This document shows, in pieces, positions 26,523-37,260 of a stretch of DNA of 64,000 bases. Location of the stretch: assembly GCA_963775235.1 (NCBI GenBank), contig CAVZHY010000006.1, positions 186,001 through 250,000 on the forward strand. The letters run 5' to 3'. The notes under the pieces were generated by a model. That model was not told the DNA's origin and ran no database searches. It saw only the letters and a program-made list of their open reading frames with translations. Within the stretch, counting starts at the first letter, position 1. Every line of letters begins with the position of its first letter. The DNA is from JBBDMC01 sp963775235. Lineage in GTDB: Bacteria > Pseudomonadota > Alphaproteobacteria > Rhizobiales > Kaistiaceae. The position numbers were made by a program, and so were the translations under genes.

Positions 26523-28407
26523 ATGGATCTTCTTCCCCAGGTTCTCGTCAACGGCCTGACCGTGGGCGGGACATATGCTCTGGCCGCGGTCGGTATCTCC
26601 CTGATTTTCGGCGTCCTCAACATTATCAACTTCGGTCAGGGTGCAGCCGCGACGGTGGGTGCGTTCGCCGCCATGGTCATTCTCACCCGCACAACCCTCG
26701 GCGTCGTTCCCGCGTTCGTGATCGGGGTCGCGGCGGCGTTCGTGACCGGGTTTGTGGTTGAACGCGTTGCCGTGCGGCCGTTGCGCGATGCGCCGCTGCT
26801 GATGCCCCTGATCACCACGCTCGGCATCGGCATCGTCATCGAAAACGGCGTGCGCTTCATCTTCGGCCCCGAGACCGAGCCGTTCCCGACCGCCATCTCT
26901 CGCGTCCCCTTTGCGTTTGGTGACACCACCATCAGTCTATGGGAGGCGGTGACGATGGCGGTCGTGGTCCTCGTCATCGCCGCGCTGCAATTCGTCCTGA
27001 CGCGCACCAACTTCGGCATCTCGGTGAGGGCCATCGCTGAAGACCGGCGCGCGGCCGAACTGATCGGCATCAACGTCAACCGCGCGATCCTGATCACCTT
27101 CTGCATGGCATCTGCACTTGGCGGCCTCGCCGGCGTGCTCGCCGCGGCGCTCTACAACTCGGTCAACCCGACTATGGGCTCCGCGAGCATGTTGAAGGCC
27201 TTCGCCGCCTCCGTCCTCGGCGGCATGGAACAGATCGTCGGAGCCATCGTCGGCGGTCTCATCCTCGGTGTCGCCGAGGCCGCAACCAGCGTCTACATCA
27301 GCACGTCGTGGCGTGACGGGGTTGCCATGATCCTGCTGGTGCTGGTGCTGGTGTTCTGGCCTGCCGGCCTACTCGGCAAGCGTCACCTGGAAAAGGCGGA
27401 ACGGCCGAGCCTGAACGTCATGCCGTTGCCGCCCGTCCCGCGGTTCAGCCTGGCCCAGCCGGGGCTGTTGGCGGGCTTCGCCATCGCTGCGGTCCTGCCG
27501 CTATTCGTGCACGACGCCTACTACCTTCGCGTCATGACCATCATGGTCCTCTACGGCACCCTTGCCCTCAGCCTGAACCTGATCGCCGGTTTCTCCGGCA
27601 TAATTTCGCTCGGCCACGCCGCATTCTACGGGCTCGGTGCCTACGCTTCGGCGATCCTCTCGACCAGAGCAGGCTTCCCGGTCTGGCTCGCGTTCCCTTC
27701 GGCGATTGTCTTCACGGCCCTGTGCGGAGTTGCGTTCGCATGGCCGGTCATGCGGCTCCGCGGGCATTACATCGCAATGGGTACATTGGGGCTCGCGGCC
27801 GCCATCAACGTGGTCATGCTCAACTGGATCGGTCTCACCCGCGGCCCGATGGGCATACCGGCAATTCCGCCACCCAGAGTGTTCGGGAGCGACCTGTCGA
27901 ATGCCGGTTACTACTACGCGATCCTGATCATCCTCGCCGTTGCCACGCTGATTGTCATCGCGGTGCTGGATTCCCCCTTCGGGCGGTCGCTACGTGCCAT
28001 GCGTGACGACGAGCTCGGCGCAGCGAGCGTGGGCGTCAACATCCGGGTCCTGAAGATGACGGTGTTCGGGCTGTCCGCCGCAATCGCCGGTGCCTGCGGC
28101 AGCTTCTGGGCCCACTACATCAGTTTCATCAGCCCTGACAGCTTCACGCCGATCGAATTCGATCGGAATCCTGTCGATGGTCGTGCTCGGCGGCCTCGGC
28201 AGCATCCCCGGTTCCATCCTGGGCGGCGCGGTACTGTCGGCGCTACCCGAGGTCTTGCGATTCGCCTCCGACTATCGCCAGGCGATCTATGGCCTCGCCA
28301 TCATGCTGGTCGTGCTCTACCGGCCGCAAGGCCTGCTGGGCTTCAGCCTCCGCAGCAGTCGGCCGAAAGCACCTGCCCGCGGGCCGTCGCCGGCCGCCGC
28401 TTCATGA
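26523..28407 (+). pseudogene. livHM: fused LivH-LivM branched-chain amino acid type ABC permease, one frameshift
   Basis: One polypeptide carries both inner-membrane permeases of a Liv-type importer. Residues 1-290 are LivH-like (VNGLTVGGTYALAAVGISL, GALGG-type loop, VLGGMEQIVGAIVGG, ending GLLGKRHLEKAER); residues 315-625 are LivM-like (LSLNLIAGFSGIISLGHAAF, MRLRGHYIAMGTLGLA). Near 28160 a one-base insertion after GAATTC shifts the frame; the second frame reads IGILSMVVLGGLGSIPG and stops at TGA 28405-28407, overlapping the livG ATG (ATGA). Without that correction the reading runs straight into livG. Such fusions are known in Alphaproteobacteria. Confidence 0.85.
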
Positions 28408-29174
28408 CCGATCTGCTTGAAGTCAGCGGGTTGAGCCGGTCATTCGGCGGACTGCGCGCCGTCGACGACCTGAGCTTCGCCGTCGGTGAAGGAGAGATCG
28501 TCAGCATTATCGGACCGAACGGTGCCGGCAAGACCACCGCCTTCAACCTTATCAGCAACATCTTCCCGCCCTCGTCCGGCACCATCCGGTTCAGGGGTAC
28601 CGACCTTGTCGGTTTGCCGATGCACAGGATTTCGGCACTGGGCGTCGCGCGAACGTTCCAGAATCTGCGCATCTTTCCCAACCTGACCGTCCGCGACAAC
28701 ATCCTGGTTGGCCTCAACCACGCCCACCAGGTATCGCTCGCCGCAAGCCTGCTCAGGCTGGGATCGCACCGCTCCGCGGAGGAGCGCATGTCCGAAGCCG
28801 CCGCCGCGCTTCTCAAGCTTGTGGAGCTTGAGCCGGTTGCGGATTTGCTCGCCCGCTTCCTTCCCTACGGCGACCAAAGGCGCGTCGAGATCGGCCGCGC
28901 GCTCGCTACGGAGCCGGTGCTGCTGCTTCTCGACGAGCCGGCTGCGGGCATGAACCCGGCCGAAATCGACGAACTCAACGACTTGATCCTCAGGCTCAGG
29001 AACGAGTTCGGCAAGACCATCCTCCTGGTCGAGCACCACATGAGCCTGGTGATGGAGATCTCCGATCGCGTGATCGTCATGGATCAGGGGCGCAAGATCG
29101 CCGAAGGCAAACCGCGCGACGTCCAGTCCGATCCGAGGGTCGTCGAGGCTTACCTGGGCACGCAAACGGTCTAG
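28404..29174 (+). CDS. livG: Liv-type ABC transporter ATPase LivG
   Basis: Cytoplasmic ATPase, 256 residues, energising uptake through LivHM. Walker A GPNGAGKTT near residue 40, signature LPYGDQRRVEIGRAL near 158, Walker B LLLLDEPAAGM, and the LivG-specific NPAEIDEL and LLVEHHMSLVMEISDRV. Starts inside the livM stop (ATGA) and ends two bases before livF, a compact operon. Confidence 0.94.
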   Translation: MTDLLEVSGLSRSFGGLRAVDDLSFAVGEGEIVSIIGPNGAGKTTAFNLISNIFPPSSGTIRFRGTDLVGLPMHRISALGVARTFQNLRIFPNLTVRDNILVGLNHAHQVSLAASLLRLGSHRSAEERMSEAAAALLKLVELEPVADLLARFLPYGDQRRVEIGRALATEPVLLLLDEPAAGMNPAEIDELNDLILRLRNEFGKTILLVEHHMSLVMEISDRVIVMDQGRKIAEGKPRDVQSDPRVVEAYLGTQTV

Positions 29175-29176
29175 CC

Positions 29177-29927
29177 ATGTCGCTCGTCGCCGAGAACATC
29201 GTCATCGCGTACGGGCCGATCGAGGCGGTCAAAGGCATCTCGATCCGCCTCGACCCCGGGCAGCTGGTGGCGGTGGTGGGCGCGAACGGTGCCGGCAAAA
29301 GCACGACGATCCGCGCCCTCTCCGGGGAGATCAGGCCGGTCTCCGGCGATATCAGCTATGAAGGCGTGTCGCTGCTCGGTGTCCCGCCGTTCCGCGTCGC
29401 GCGGAGGGGCATCGTCCAGTGCCCCGAGGGACGCCGCATCTTCGGCGGACTGACGGTGGCGGAAAACCTCAGGCTCGGCGCCTATGGCAGCGGCCGAACC
29501 GCGAACGCCACGTCGACCGTTGAGAGGGTATTTGCCATCTTCCCCCGATTGGCGGAGCGGCGTGACCAGTACGGCGGGACGCTTTCCGGCGGCGAGCAAC
29601 AGATGCTCGCCATCGGGCGTGCACTCATGGCAGAACCCAAAGTGCTTCTTCTCGACGAGCCGTCCCTCGGCCTTGCGCCGATCCTCGTGCAGACCATGTT
29701 CGAGGCGATCCGCTCGATCAACGCGACCGGAACCGCGGTCCTGCTGGTCGAGCAGAACGCATTCTTGGCGTTGCGCATCGCCTCCTACGGCTATGTCATG
29801 CAGACCGGCCGGATCGTCCTGGAGGGGAGCGGAGAAAAATTGCTCGCCGATCAAGCGGTAGTCCACGCCTATCTTGGCGACGCGCCCCAGCAACCACGCA
29901 GCGAAAAGACAATGCAATCCGGAATGA
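29177..29927 (+). pseudogene. livF: Liv-type ABC transporter ATPase LivF, terminal frame lost
   Basis: Second ATPase of the importer. Walker A GANGAGKST near residue 38, signature LSGGEQQMLAIGRAL near 136, Walker B VLLLDEPSLGLAP, and the LivF hallmark VLLVEQNAFLALRIA. The family normally ends soon after HAYLG, as seen here near residue 233, but the frame then runs on into hyuA out of frame. A single extra base in the last codons would bring TGA at 29925-29927 into use, 7 bases before hyuA, so the true end is placed there. Confidence 0.85.
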
Positions 29928-29934
29928 GCCACCA

Positions 29935-32003
29935 ATGGCTGAAGCGCTTTCGATCGCCATCGATGTCGGCGGCACCTTTACCGATGTTGTCGGCTTTCAT
30001 CCCGATGGCCGCCTGGCCATCGCCAAGGTCTCCACGACGCCCGACGACCCCTCGCAGGGCGTGGTGGTCGGGCTCAAGCGCCTGGTCGAGGCCGAAGGCG
30101 CGTCGATGGAATCCGTGTCGCGCTTCATTCACGGAACGACGGTCGCCACAAACGCGGTGGTCGAGCAAAAGGGCGCCGTCATCGGCCTTCTCACCACCGA
30201 GGGTTTCGAGGACGTGCTCGTCGTCGGCCGGCAGAAGCGCTCTGAGCTCTACAACCTCTTCATCGATCCCGAGACACCCGGGTTCCTCGTTCCCCGCCGT
30301 CGTCGCATCGGCATCCCCGAACGCATCGCGGCGAACGGCGCGATCCTGACGCCGCTCGACGAACGCGCGGTGCGTGTCGCCGTGCGCGAGCTGAGGGAGA
30401 CATACGGGGTGGAGGCGATCGCAGTCTGCTACCTCTTCTCCTTTCTCGATCCACGGCACGAAATCCGCACGAAGGAGATTATCGAGGAGGAATATCCGGG
30501 GCTTGGCGTTTCGCTGTCGTCGTCCATCGACCCGACCTTTCGCGAGTATGAGCGGACGCTGGTCACCACCTTCGACGCCTATTTACGACCCAAAGTGTCG
30601 CGGTACATCGGTGCGCTTCAACACGAGCTCGACACCAACCGGGTCTCGGCCAATCTCGAAATCATGCAGTCGCGTGGGGGCATCACCACGGCGGTGTCCG
30701 CCATCGAGCGGCCCGTCAGTCTGCTTCGCTCGGGGCCCGCCGCGGGCGTGATCGCCGCACAACTCATTGGCGAAATGTGCGGGGAAAAGAACCTCATTTC
30801 CAACGACATCGGCGGAACGACCGCGGACATCGGCCTGGTCGTCGACGGCAAGGCGCAGACGTCCACCGAGGGAAAGGTCCTGAAATATCCGATCCGCATT
30901 CCGATGATCGACGTTACCAGCATCGGCGCCGGCGGCGGCAGTATTGCCTGGCTCGACGAAGCCGACAGCCTGCACGTCGGGCCGCAGAGCGCGGGCGCGC
31001 TTCCGGGGCCGGTTTGCTACGGGGCCGGCGGCACCGAACCCACGGTCACCGACGCCAGCGTCGTCCTCGGCTATTTGAATCCGCAGTATTTCGCAGGCGG
31101 CGACCTCGCCCTGGATGCGGCGGCCGCGCATCGGGTTCTGGAGTTCTTCGGGCAGCGCATCGGCATGTCGAAGGTGGAAGTGGCGGCCGGCATCCACACC
31201 ATCCTCAATCATCGCATGGCCGATGAGATCAGGTTGCTGACCATCGCCCGCGGATACGACCCGCGCGATTTCGCCTTGACGGTGCTCGGAGGCGCCGGAC
31301 CGCTGCACGGTGGTCCATTGGCGCGCATGCTTGGCATCGGCAAGGTGATCGTCCCGTTCGCCCCCGGCGTGCTGTCTGCGTTCGGGCTTCTCGTCTCGGA
31401 CATCGAGCATGACAACGCGCTATCGTTCCGCCGGCCGGCGGCGGAGGTGTCGACGGCCGAGCTGAAAGAGGCTTTCGGCGGGCTCGACGCGATGGGGATG
31501 GAGGACATGCGTCGCGATCGGGTGCGGCCGCGAGGACGTTGGCATCCGGCGTTTCGCCGACATGCGCTATATCGGCCAGTCTTATGAGCTGCAGGTCGAC
31601 GTTCCGGCGAGCTTGGATGACGGCGTGGTCGAGCGGCTGGTGCAGGGCTTCCATGAGGCGCACGAGCGCGTCTACCGGCAGAGAAACGAGACCGCGTCGG
31701 TCGAGTTCATCAACCTGCGGACGGTCCATTTCGCGCCGGTGCCGCGGGTGAGGCCGAACTGCCATCAATCCTGGATCCTCATGGGAGGCTGCACAGAGCG
31801 GGAAACGGTCCGTCTACCTGGCGGCAGCCGGAGGCTACGTCGAGGTTCCGGTCTATCGCCGCGATCGAGTGCCGTTCGAGGTGCCCCTGTCCGGTCCGTT
31901 CATTGTCGAACAGCTCGATAGCACGACCCTGGTGCTGCCCGGCGAGAGCGCATCAGTCGAGCCGGGCGGAAACCTGATCATCCGGGTGCCCAGGGAAGGC
32001 TGA
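29935..32003 (+). pseudogene. hyuA: HyuA-type ATP-dependent hydantoinase/oxoprolinase subunit A, frameshifted
   Basis: ATP-binding subunit of the hydantoinase/5-oxoprolinase/caprolactamase/acetone carboxylase superfamily. The ASKHA ATPase motifs are IDVGGTFTDVV at the N-terminus, FIHGTTVATNAVVEQKG, SNDIGGTTADIGLVVDG and IGAGGGSIAWLDE; LTVLGGAGPLHGG lies near residue 440. Frame changes near 31515 (one extra C) and 31760 interrupt an otherwise complete protein that continues MRYIGQSYELQVDVPA and ends with IRVPREG at TGA 32001-32003, about 690 residues, normal for HyuA. Partner hyuB lies beyond an intervening SDR gene. The substrate cannot be told from sequence. Confidence 0.87.
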
Positions 32004-32015
32004 GAGTCGGGGACC

Positions 32016-32804
32016 ATGGCAATGGTTGAAATTTTCGAACGCGGCGCGGTGGTGGTGACCGGCGGCACCGGTCTCATTGGCCTCGCGATAGCCCGCGCTT
32101 TCCTCGACGCTGGCGCAAGGGTTGCGGTGATCGGCTCCACCGCCGCACGGTGCGACGCCGCGGAGCGCGAAGCTCGCCGCCGGTGATCGCATTCGTGCGT
32201 TGACGGCGGACGTGTCCGATACCGCTGTACTCGACGACGCCCTGACAACGATCGAGCGCGACCTTGGCGAAATTTCCGTGCTCGTCAACGGCGCCGGCAT
32301 CAACTTCAACCGCATGATTGCCAAGGTGTCCGAGCGTGGAGTTCGATCGCGTGTTCGCCGTCAACGTCAAGGCGGCTTTCTTGGCGAGCCGGCGCGTGTG
32401 CGAGGCCATGAAGGCGGCCGGCCGCCCTGGCCGCATCGTCAACATCACCTCCGGCAACTACCGCTATACCCGCCCGGACGGCGCCCTTTACAGCGCCAGC
32501 AAGGCTGCGTTGGAGATGCTGACCCGCACTTTCGCGCTCGAGTACGGCGACCACGGTATCGCCGTTAACGCCGTCGCGCCCGGGCTTGGTGCGAACGGCC
32601 GGGCCAAACCGGACCCGGCATTCCTGCGGGTGGCGGAGTACTACGTCGCCAACAGTCCTCTCGGCCGCCTGCACTCGTCCGGCAGAGGTGGCGGAAACGG
32701 TGCTTTACCTTGCCTCCGCGCGGGCGTCGGCCATCACCGGCGAGACGATCGTCATGGACGGCGGGTTCTCGGCCGGCCGCTTCGACTTTCCGCGCCGATC
32801 GTAA
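32016..32804 (+). pseudogene. SDR-family dehydrogenase between hyuA and hyuB, frameshifted
   Basis: Classical SDR of about 262 residues reconstructed over four frame segments. Cofactor loop TGGTGLIGLAIARAF, NGAGINFNRMIAK, VFAVNVKAAFLASR, catalytic YSASKAALEML, and the C-terminal substrate-side VAETVLYLASARASAITGE ending in GGFSAGRFDF. Frame changes near 32168, 32337 and 32680 each fit one inserted base. It probably oxidises or reduces a carbonyl/alcohol in the same pathway as HyuA/HyuB, since it is embedded between the two subunit genes. Confidence 0.82.
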
Positions 32805-32819
32805 TAAAAGGAACGGGCC

Positions 32820-34634
32820 ATGCTCGACCTGAAGGCACCCGAACGCCGCCGTCGCCACCATTGATCCGGTTACGCTCGAAGTCGTGCGCAACCGGCTCGA
32901 TCTGATCGCCTCGGAGATGGAAGGCGCACTGATCCGCAGCGCTTTCTCCGTGGTGCTGAAGGAGGGTGCGGACTGCTCCTGCGCCCTGTTCACAACCGAC
33001 GGGCGACACCATCGCCCAGTCGGTTGCGTTGCCGCAGCATCTCGGCGTGCTGATGTCGACGGTGAAGTCGCTGCTCAGGGCCTTTCCGGTCGACGAGATG
33101 GAGCCGGACGACGCCTACATCATGAACGATCCCGTACGACGGCGGTACCCACCTTCCCGATATCACCGTCCTGATGCCGGTATTCGCCAACGGCCGCCCG
33201 GTCGCCGTTGCCGCCTCGATGGCCCACCATTCCGATCTCGGCGGCATGGCGATCGGCAGTCTGCCGCCGGACGCGACTGAGATCTTCCAGGAAGGCCTGG
33301 TCCTGCCGCCCGTCCAGCTGATGCAGCGCGGCAAGTTCGACAAGCAGATCATGTCGATCATCCTGAAGAACGTGCGCATCCCCAGCCATCTGACGGCTGA
33401 TCTTGGTGCCCAGATCGCCGCCGTCCGCACCGGCGCCTTCCGCTTCCAGACGATGTGCGAGCAGCGCGGCGTCGACACGATCCTGGCGGCCGTTTCGGCG
33501 CTGATGGACCGGGCTGAGACCATTACCCGCGCCCGCATCGCGGAAATCCCGGACGGGTCGTACACATTCTGGGATTGGCTCGACAATGACGGCATCGTTC
33601 TCGACAAGAAGGTCAAGATCCAGGCGACGTTGACCGTCGACGGCTCCGAGCATCCATCTCGATTTCGCCGGCACCGATCCGGATGTGCGCGGCGCGGCCA
33701 ACGCCGCCTTCTCACACGCAGCCTGCGTGGCCTTTTATTGCGTGCGTTGCGTGACCGACCCAACGTTGCCGAACAACGACGGCTGCTTCAGGCCGATCAC
33801 CGTTTCGCTGCCCGAAGGCACGGTCGTCAACCCGCGGCATCCGGCGGCGGTCAATGCGCGTACGATGACCGTCTGCCGCATGACCGACGTGATCTTCGGC
33901 TGCCTCGCCCAGGCCGTGCCGGAGCGCGTGCGGGCCTGCTCCAGCAGCATGCAGGGCGTCAGCTTCTCCGGTCGACGCCGGTCCGACAGACCGCGCCTAC
34001 GTCTATCTGGAACTGTTCTGCGGCGGCATGGGCGCGCGGCCGACAAAGGATGGGGTGGACTATATCGAAACCGACATCACCAACATGATGAACGCGCCGA
34101 CTGAGGCGGTGGAACTGGAGTATCCGCTGCGCGTCCGTTCGATGCGTCTGCAAACCAACTCCGGCGGGGCCGGGCGTCATCGTGGCGGCCTGGGGATGCA
34201 CAAGGTCTTCGAAGTCGTCGAAGGCCCCGTGGAGGTCACCCATCGGGGCGACCGCCACTTCACCCAGCCCTGGGGATTGGCCGGGGCCCGCCCGGCGGCA
34301 AGCTGGTCGAGCATCGTCAAGCGCAGGGACGGTTCGACGCATAAGGTGCCGGCGCGCGAGCGCTTCCAGCTCAAACCGGCGACGTCCTCGATTGCGTCAC
34401 GGCGGGCGGTGGCGGATACGGCGATCCGTTGATGCGTCCCGCCAACGACGTGGCGGAAGACGTGCGCGACGGGCTGGTTTCCGCCGAGGTCGCGCTGCAG
34501 CGACTATGGTGTCGTGTTCGGGCACGGGCCTGGACCTCGACATGGAGTCGACGGAAAGTCGTCGGGCCGAGCTCGCCGAGCAGCGTGGTCCGGTTACCTG
34601 GCTGTTCGATCGGGGACCAGAGGGGCGCCAGTAA
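32820..34634 (+). pseudogene. hyuB: HyuB-type hydantoinase/oxoprolinase subunit B, heavily frameshifted
   Basis: Catalytic partner of HyuA. Reconstructed from about nine frame segments: DPVTLEVVRNRLDLIASEME, SVVLKEGADCSCALF, DAYIMNDP, HLPDITVLMPVF, AHHSDLGGMAIGSLP, NVRIPSHLTADLGAQIAA, then RGAANAAFSHAA, PAAVNARTMTVCR and the Gly-rich tail NSGGAGRHRGGLGMHKVFE and TAGGGGYGDPL. Nearly all joints fit one extra base (about 32850, 33001, 33137, 33648, 33972, 34502, 34530) and one a missing base (34378). Total about 605 residues, family-like. A ribosome site AAAGGAA precedes the ATG. No in-frame nonsense changes remain, so sequence error is likelier than decay. Confidence 0.87.
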
Positions 34635-34696
34635 GGCCCGGCTGCGCCGAGCGTCACAGCGGGGGTCCACAGAGAGATGAGAACAGGAGAGTGGCA

Positions 34697-35224
34697 ATGA
34701 ATGAGATGGCCCCGGCCGCAGACACCGCGGCTGCCGACGTCCACGTCAGCGACCGGCTGCAAAGCATCTTCGTCACCACGGAGTATCTTGGCAACTATCA
34801 GAGCGTCAATCACGTTCGCGATCTGCCGGATATCTATCTCGACGAGCCGAAGGAGCTTGGCGGCAAGAACACCGGGCCGACGCCGATGGAGATGGGACTG
34901 TGCGCCCTCAATTCGTGCACGGCGATGATCATGAACATCCTGAGGCGCGAAATGAAGTTCGACCTGCATGGCGCGCATTTCGAGGCGAAGGGCATTCACG
35001 ATGTGCGGCGCGCTGAGATGAAGCGGAGCGGCAAGCTTTTCTCGGAGGTCGAACCGATCGCCTATCACTATCACCGCGTCTACCAGAAGGTCTTCCTCAA
35101 GACCAATGAGCCGCCCGAGAGGCTGAAAAAGTTTGCGCATGAGGTCGAGCGGCTGTGCCCGCTGCACGCGCTGTTCCGCGATGCCAGCATCAAGATCGAA
35201 GTTGAATGGATCGTGGAAGACTAG
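34697..35224 (+). CDS. OsmC/Ohr-family redox protein
   Basis: A 175-residue intact protein of the OsmC family, which reduces organic hydroperoxides through two cysteines. The first Cys lies in ALNSCTAMIMNILRR near residue 76 after the conserved GPTPMEMGL; the second in VERLCPLHALF near residue 158. It starts after AGGAGAG and follows hyuB by about 60 bases, preceding the Liv-type binding protein, so it appears to be part of the catabolic operon. Its role there could be peroxide protection or an unrelated thiol chemistry; not decidable here. Confidence 0.9.
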   Translation: MNEMAPAADTAAADVHVSDRLQSIFVTTEYLGNYQSVNHVRDLPDIYLDEPKELGGKNTGPTPMEMGLCALNSCTAMIMNILRREMKFDLHGAHFEAKGIHDVRRAEMKRSGKLFSEVEPIAYHYHRVYQKVFLKTNEPPERLKKFAHEVERLCPLHALFRDASIKIEVEWIVED

Positions 35225-35326
35225 GCCGTCGATCTCCGTGAAGGAGTGTCGACCCAGCTATCGCCACGACAGCCATCCGGATACCGCCACTGAAATGTTG
35301 GTTTGTACCAAGAGAGGAAAAGGACA

Positions 35327-36463
35327 ATGCAGGGAGTGACACGCAAGTCTGCCAGATGGGTGCCCGTCGTCGGTGTGGCTCTTGCTGGCCTGATTTCATC
35401 GGCGGCGCTCGCGGATGAAACCGTCCATCTGGGCATCTCGGCCCCGATCACCGGCGACCAGGCCCAGTACGGCATCGATATACGTGCCGGTGCCGAGCTG
35501 GCCGTCCAGCAGCTCAACGACAGCAACACGGTGCCGGGATACAAGTTTGACTTGACCGTCGAGGATTCCAAGGGCGACCCCAAGGAAGCGGCCAACGTCG
35601 CACAGAAGTTGACATCGTCGGGCAACATCGTCGCGGTGATCGGCGACTTCTCGTCAACCGCAACGCTTGCCGCTGCGCCGATATATCAGCGGGCTGGCGT
35701 GATCGAGATCACGCCTACGGCGTCCCATCCCGATATCACCAAGACCGGCGATTACATCTTCCGCGACACGCCGATCGCGGAGACTGAGGTGAACGCCGTC
35801 ACCGACTGGGCGACCAAGGACCTCGGGTACAAGAAAATCGGCGTCATTGCGCGCAACGACGACTACGGCCGCTCCTACGGGGACCTGTTCAAGCAGCGGG
35901 CGGAAGCCAATGGCTCAACCGTCGTCGGGGTGGAATACTTCAACCCGAACGACAACGACATGAAGCCGCTCATCACCAAGATGCGCAGCAACGGTCCCGA
36001 TGCCGTCCTGCTCGCGCTGTTCCAGGTCGAGGCGGCACAGCTCTTCCAGCAGTCGGAGGAGATGAACTTTCACCCGGTCTTCTTTTCGGGCGCGGGCCTC
36101 TTCAACCCGCAGCTGATCACGCTCGCCGGGGACGCCGCCAACGGACTCCTGATGGTGACGACCTACCTGCCGGAGAACCCGAAACCGGCAGTGCAGTCTT
36201 TCGTGTCGGCCTACAAGGCGAAAAACAACACGGTCCCGAGCAAGTTTGCCGCCCACTCGTATGTCGCGGTGAATCTGATTGCCAATGCGGTCAAGAATGC
36301 CGGTTCGGCGAAGGCCTCGGACATCCGCGACGCGCTGGCCAAGACCAAGGACTTCGAAAGCGCGATCGGCACCATTTCGTTCGATCCGAACCGCGAGGTC
36401 GTGCTTGACCTCACCCGCATCGAGGTGAAGGACCAGAAGTTCGTTCCGTACACCGGCAAGTAA
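35327..36463 (+). CDS. Liv-type periplasmic substrate-binding protein
   Basis: Type I periplasmic binding protein, 378 residues, that delivers substrate to LivHM-G-F. A signal peptide ends near SSAALA-DE. The mature start ETVHLGISAPITGDQAQYGI, VQQLNDSN, VIGDFSSTATLAAAPIY and VIEITPTASHPDITKTGDY follow the LivK pattern. It lies about 6 kb downstream of its permease, separated by hyuA, hyuB and osmC, which ties those enzymes to the imported compound. A 6-bp hairpin (36468-36484) lies just after the gene. The ligand may be an amino acid, amide or other small organic molecule. Confidence 0.92.
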   Translation: MQGVTRKSARWVPVVGVALAGLISSAALADETVHLGISAPITGDQAQYGIDIRAGAELAVQQLNDSNTVPGYKFDLTVEDSKGDPKEAANVAQKLTSSGNIVAVIGDFSSTATLAAAPIYQRAGVIEITPTASHPDITKTGDYIFRDTPIAETEVNAVTDWATKDLGYKKIGVIARNDDYGRSYGDLFKQRAEANGSTVVGVEYFNPNDNDMKPLITKMRSNGPDAVLLALFQVEAAQLFQQSEEMNFHPVFFSGAGLFNPQLITLAGDAANGLLMVTTYLPENPKPAVQSFVSAYKAKNNTVPSKFAAHSYVAVNLIANAVKNAGSAKASDIRDALAKTKDFESAIGTISFDPNREVVLDLTRIEVKDQKFVPYTGK

Positions 36464-36490
36464 GTCGCGTCTCTGAGGGAGACGGGACGA

Positions 36491-37260
36491 TTGCAGGTTG
36501 CGCTGGTCACAGGCGGGGCTCAGGGCATGGGCAGGGCCCATGTTCTGGGCCTTGCCCGAGCCGGGCTGACAGTGGTCGCCGCGGACATCGCGGCGGCCGC
36601 TCTGGATGCGCTACTGGCTGAGGCGGCCCGCGAGTCGCTGCCCGTGACCCGCATCGTTGCCGACGTCACCGACGAGAACGCTGGCGGCGGAGGCGGTTGC
36701 GGCGGTCGTGCGCGATCACGGTCGCCTGGATGTGCTCGTCAACAATGCCGGAGGCGCCATTGCCGCGTCGCCTCTCAAAGACAACACCCTTGCCGAGTGG
36801 GAGACCACCCTGAGGCTTAACCTGACGAGCCAGTTCCTGATGATCAGGTCGGTCATCCCGATCATGGAAGGCCAGGGCGGCGGGCGCATCATCAATATCG
36901 CCACCAATTCTGCTTTTAACGGGGTCACGGCCGCCTTGCGCCGCGACGGGCCGCCGATGAATTACGTCGCATATGTCGCCGCCAAGGGCGGTGTGGTGGG
37001 GCTGACACGAGCGCTCGCCCGCGAGCTCGGGCCTTCCAACATCACCGTGAACGCGGTTGCACCGGGATTCACGCCGACGGAGCGGGTGCGGAAGGTCTTT
37101 CCGGAGAAGGCCATGGCGCGAATGGTCGACGATCAGGCCTTGGCGCGTCTTCAGGCAAACCGACGACGCCACCGGCGCCGTCGTCTTCCTTGCGTCCCCG
37201 GGCGCGCGGTTCATCACTGGTCAGGTTATTCGCGTCGATGGCGGCGGGAGCATGGGCTGA
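36491..37260 (+). pseudogene. SDR-family dehydrogenase, frameshifted
   Basis: About 255 residues over three frame segments. It opens at a TTG with MQVALVTGGAQGMGRAHVLG (cofactor loop), continues after an extra base near 36680 with LDVLVNNAGGAIAASPL, INIATNSAFNGV, catalytic YVAAKGGVVGL and NAVAPGFTPTERV, then after another extra base near 37160 ends VFLASPGARFITGQVIRVDG. Its stop overlaps the ATG of the next SDR. Substrate unknown; classic SDR fold. Confidence 0.82.
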
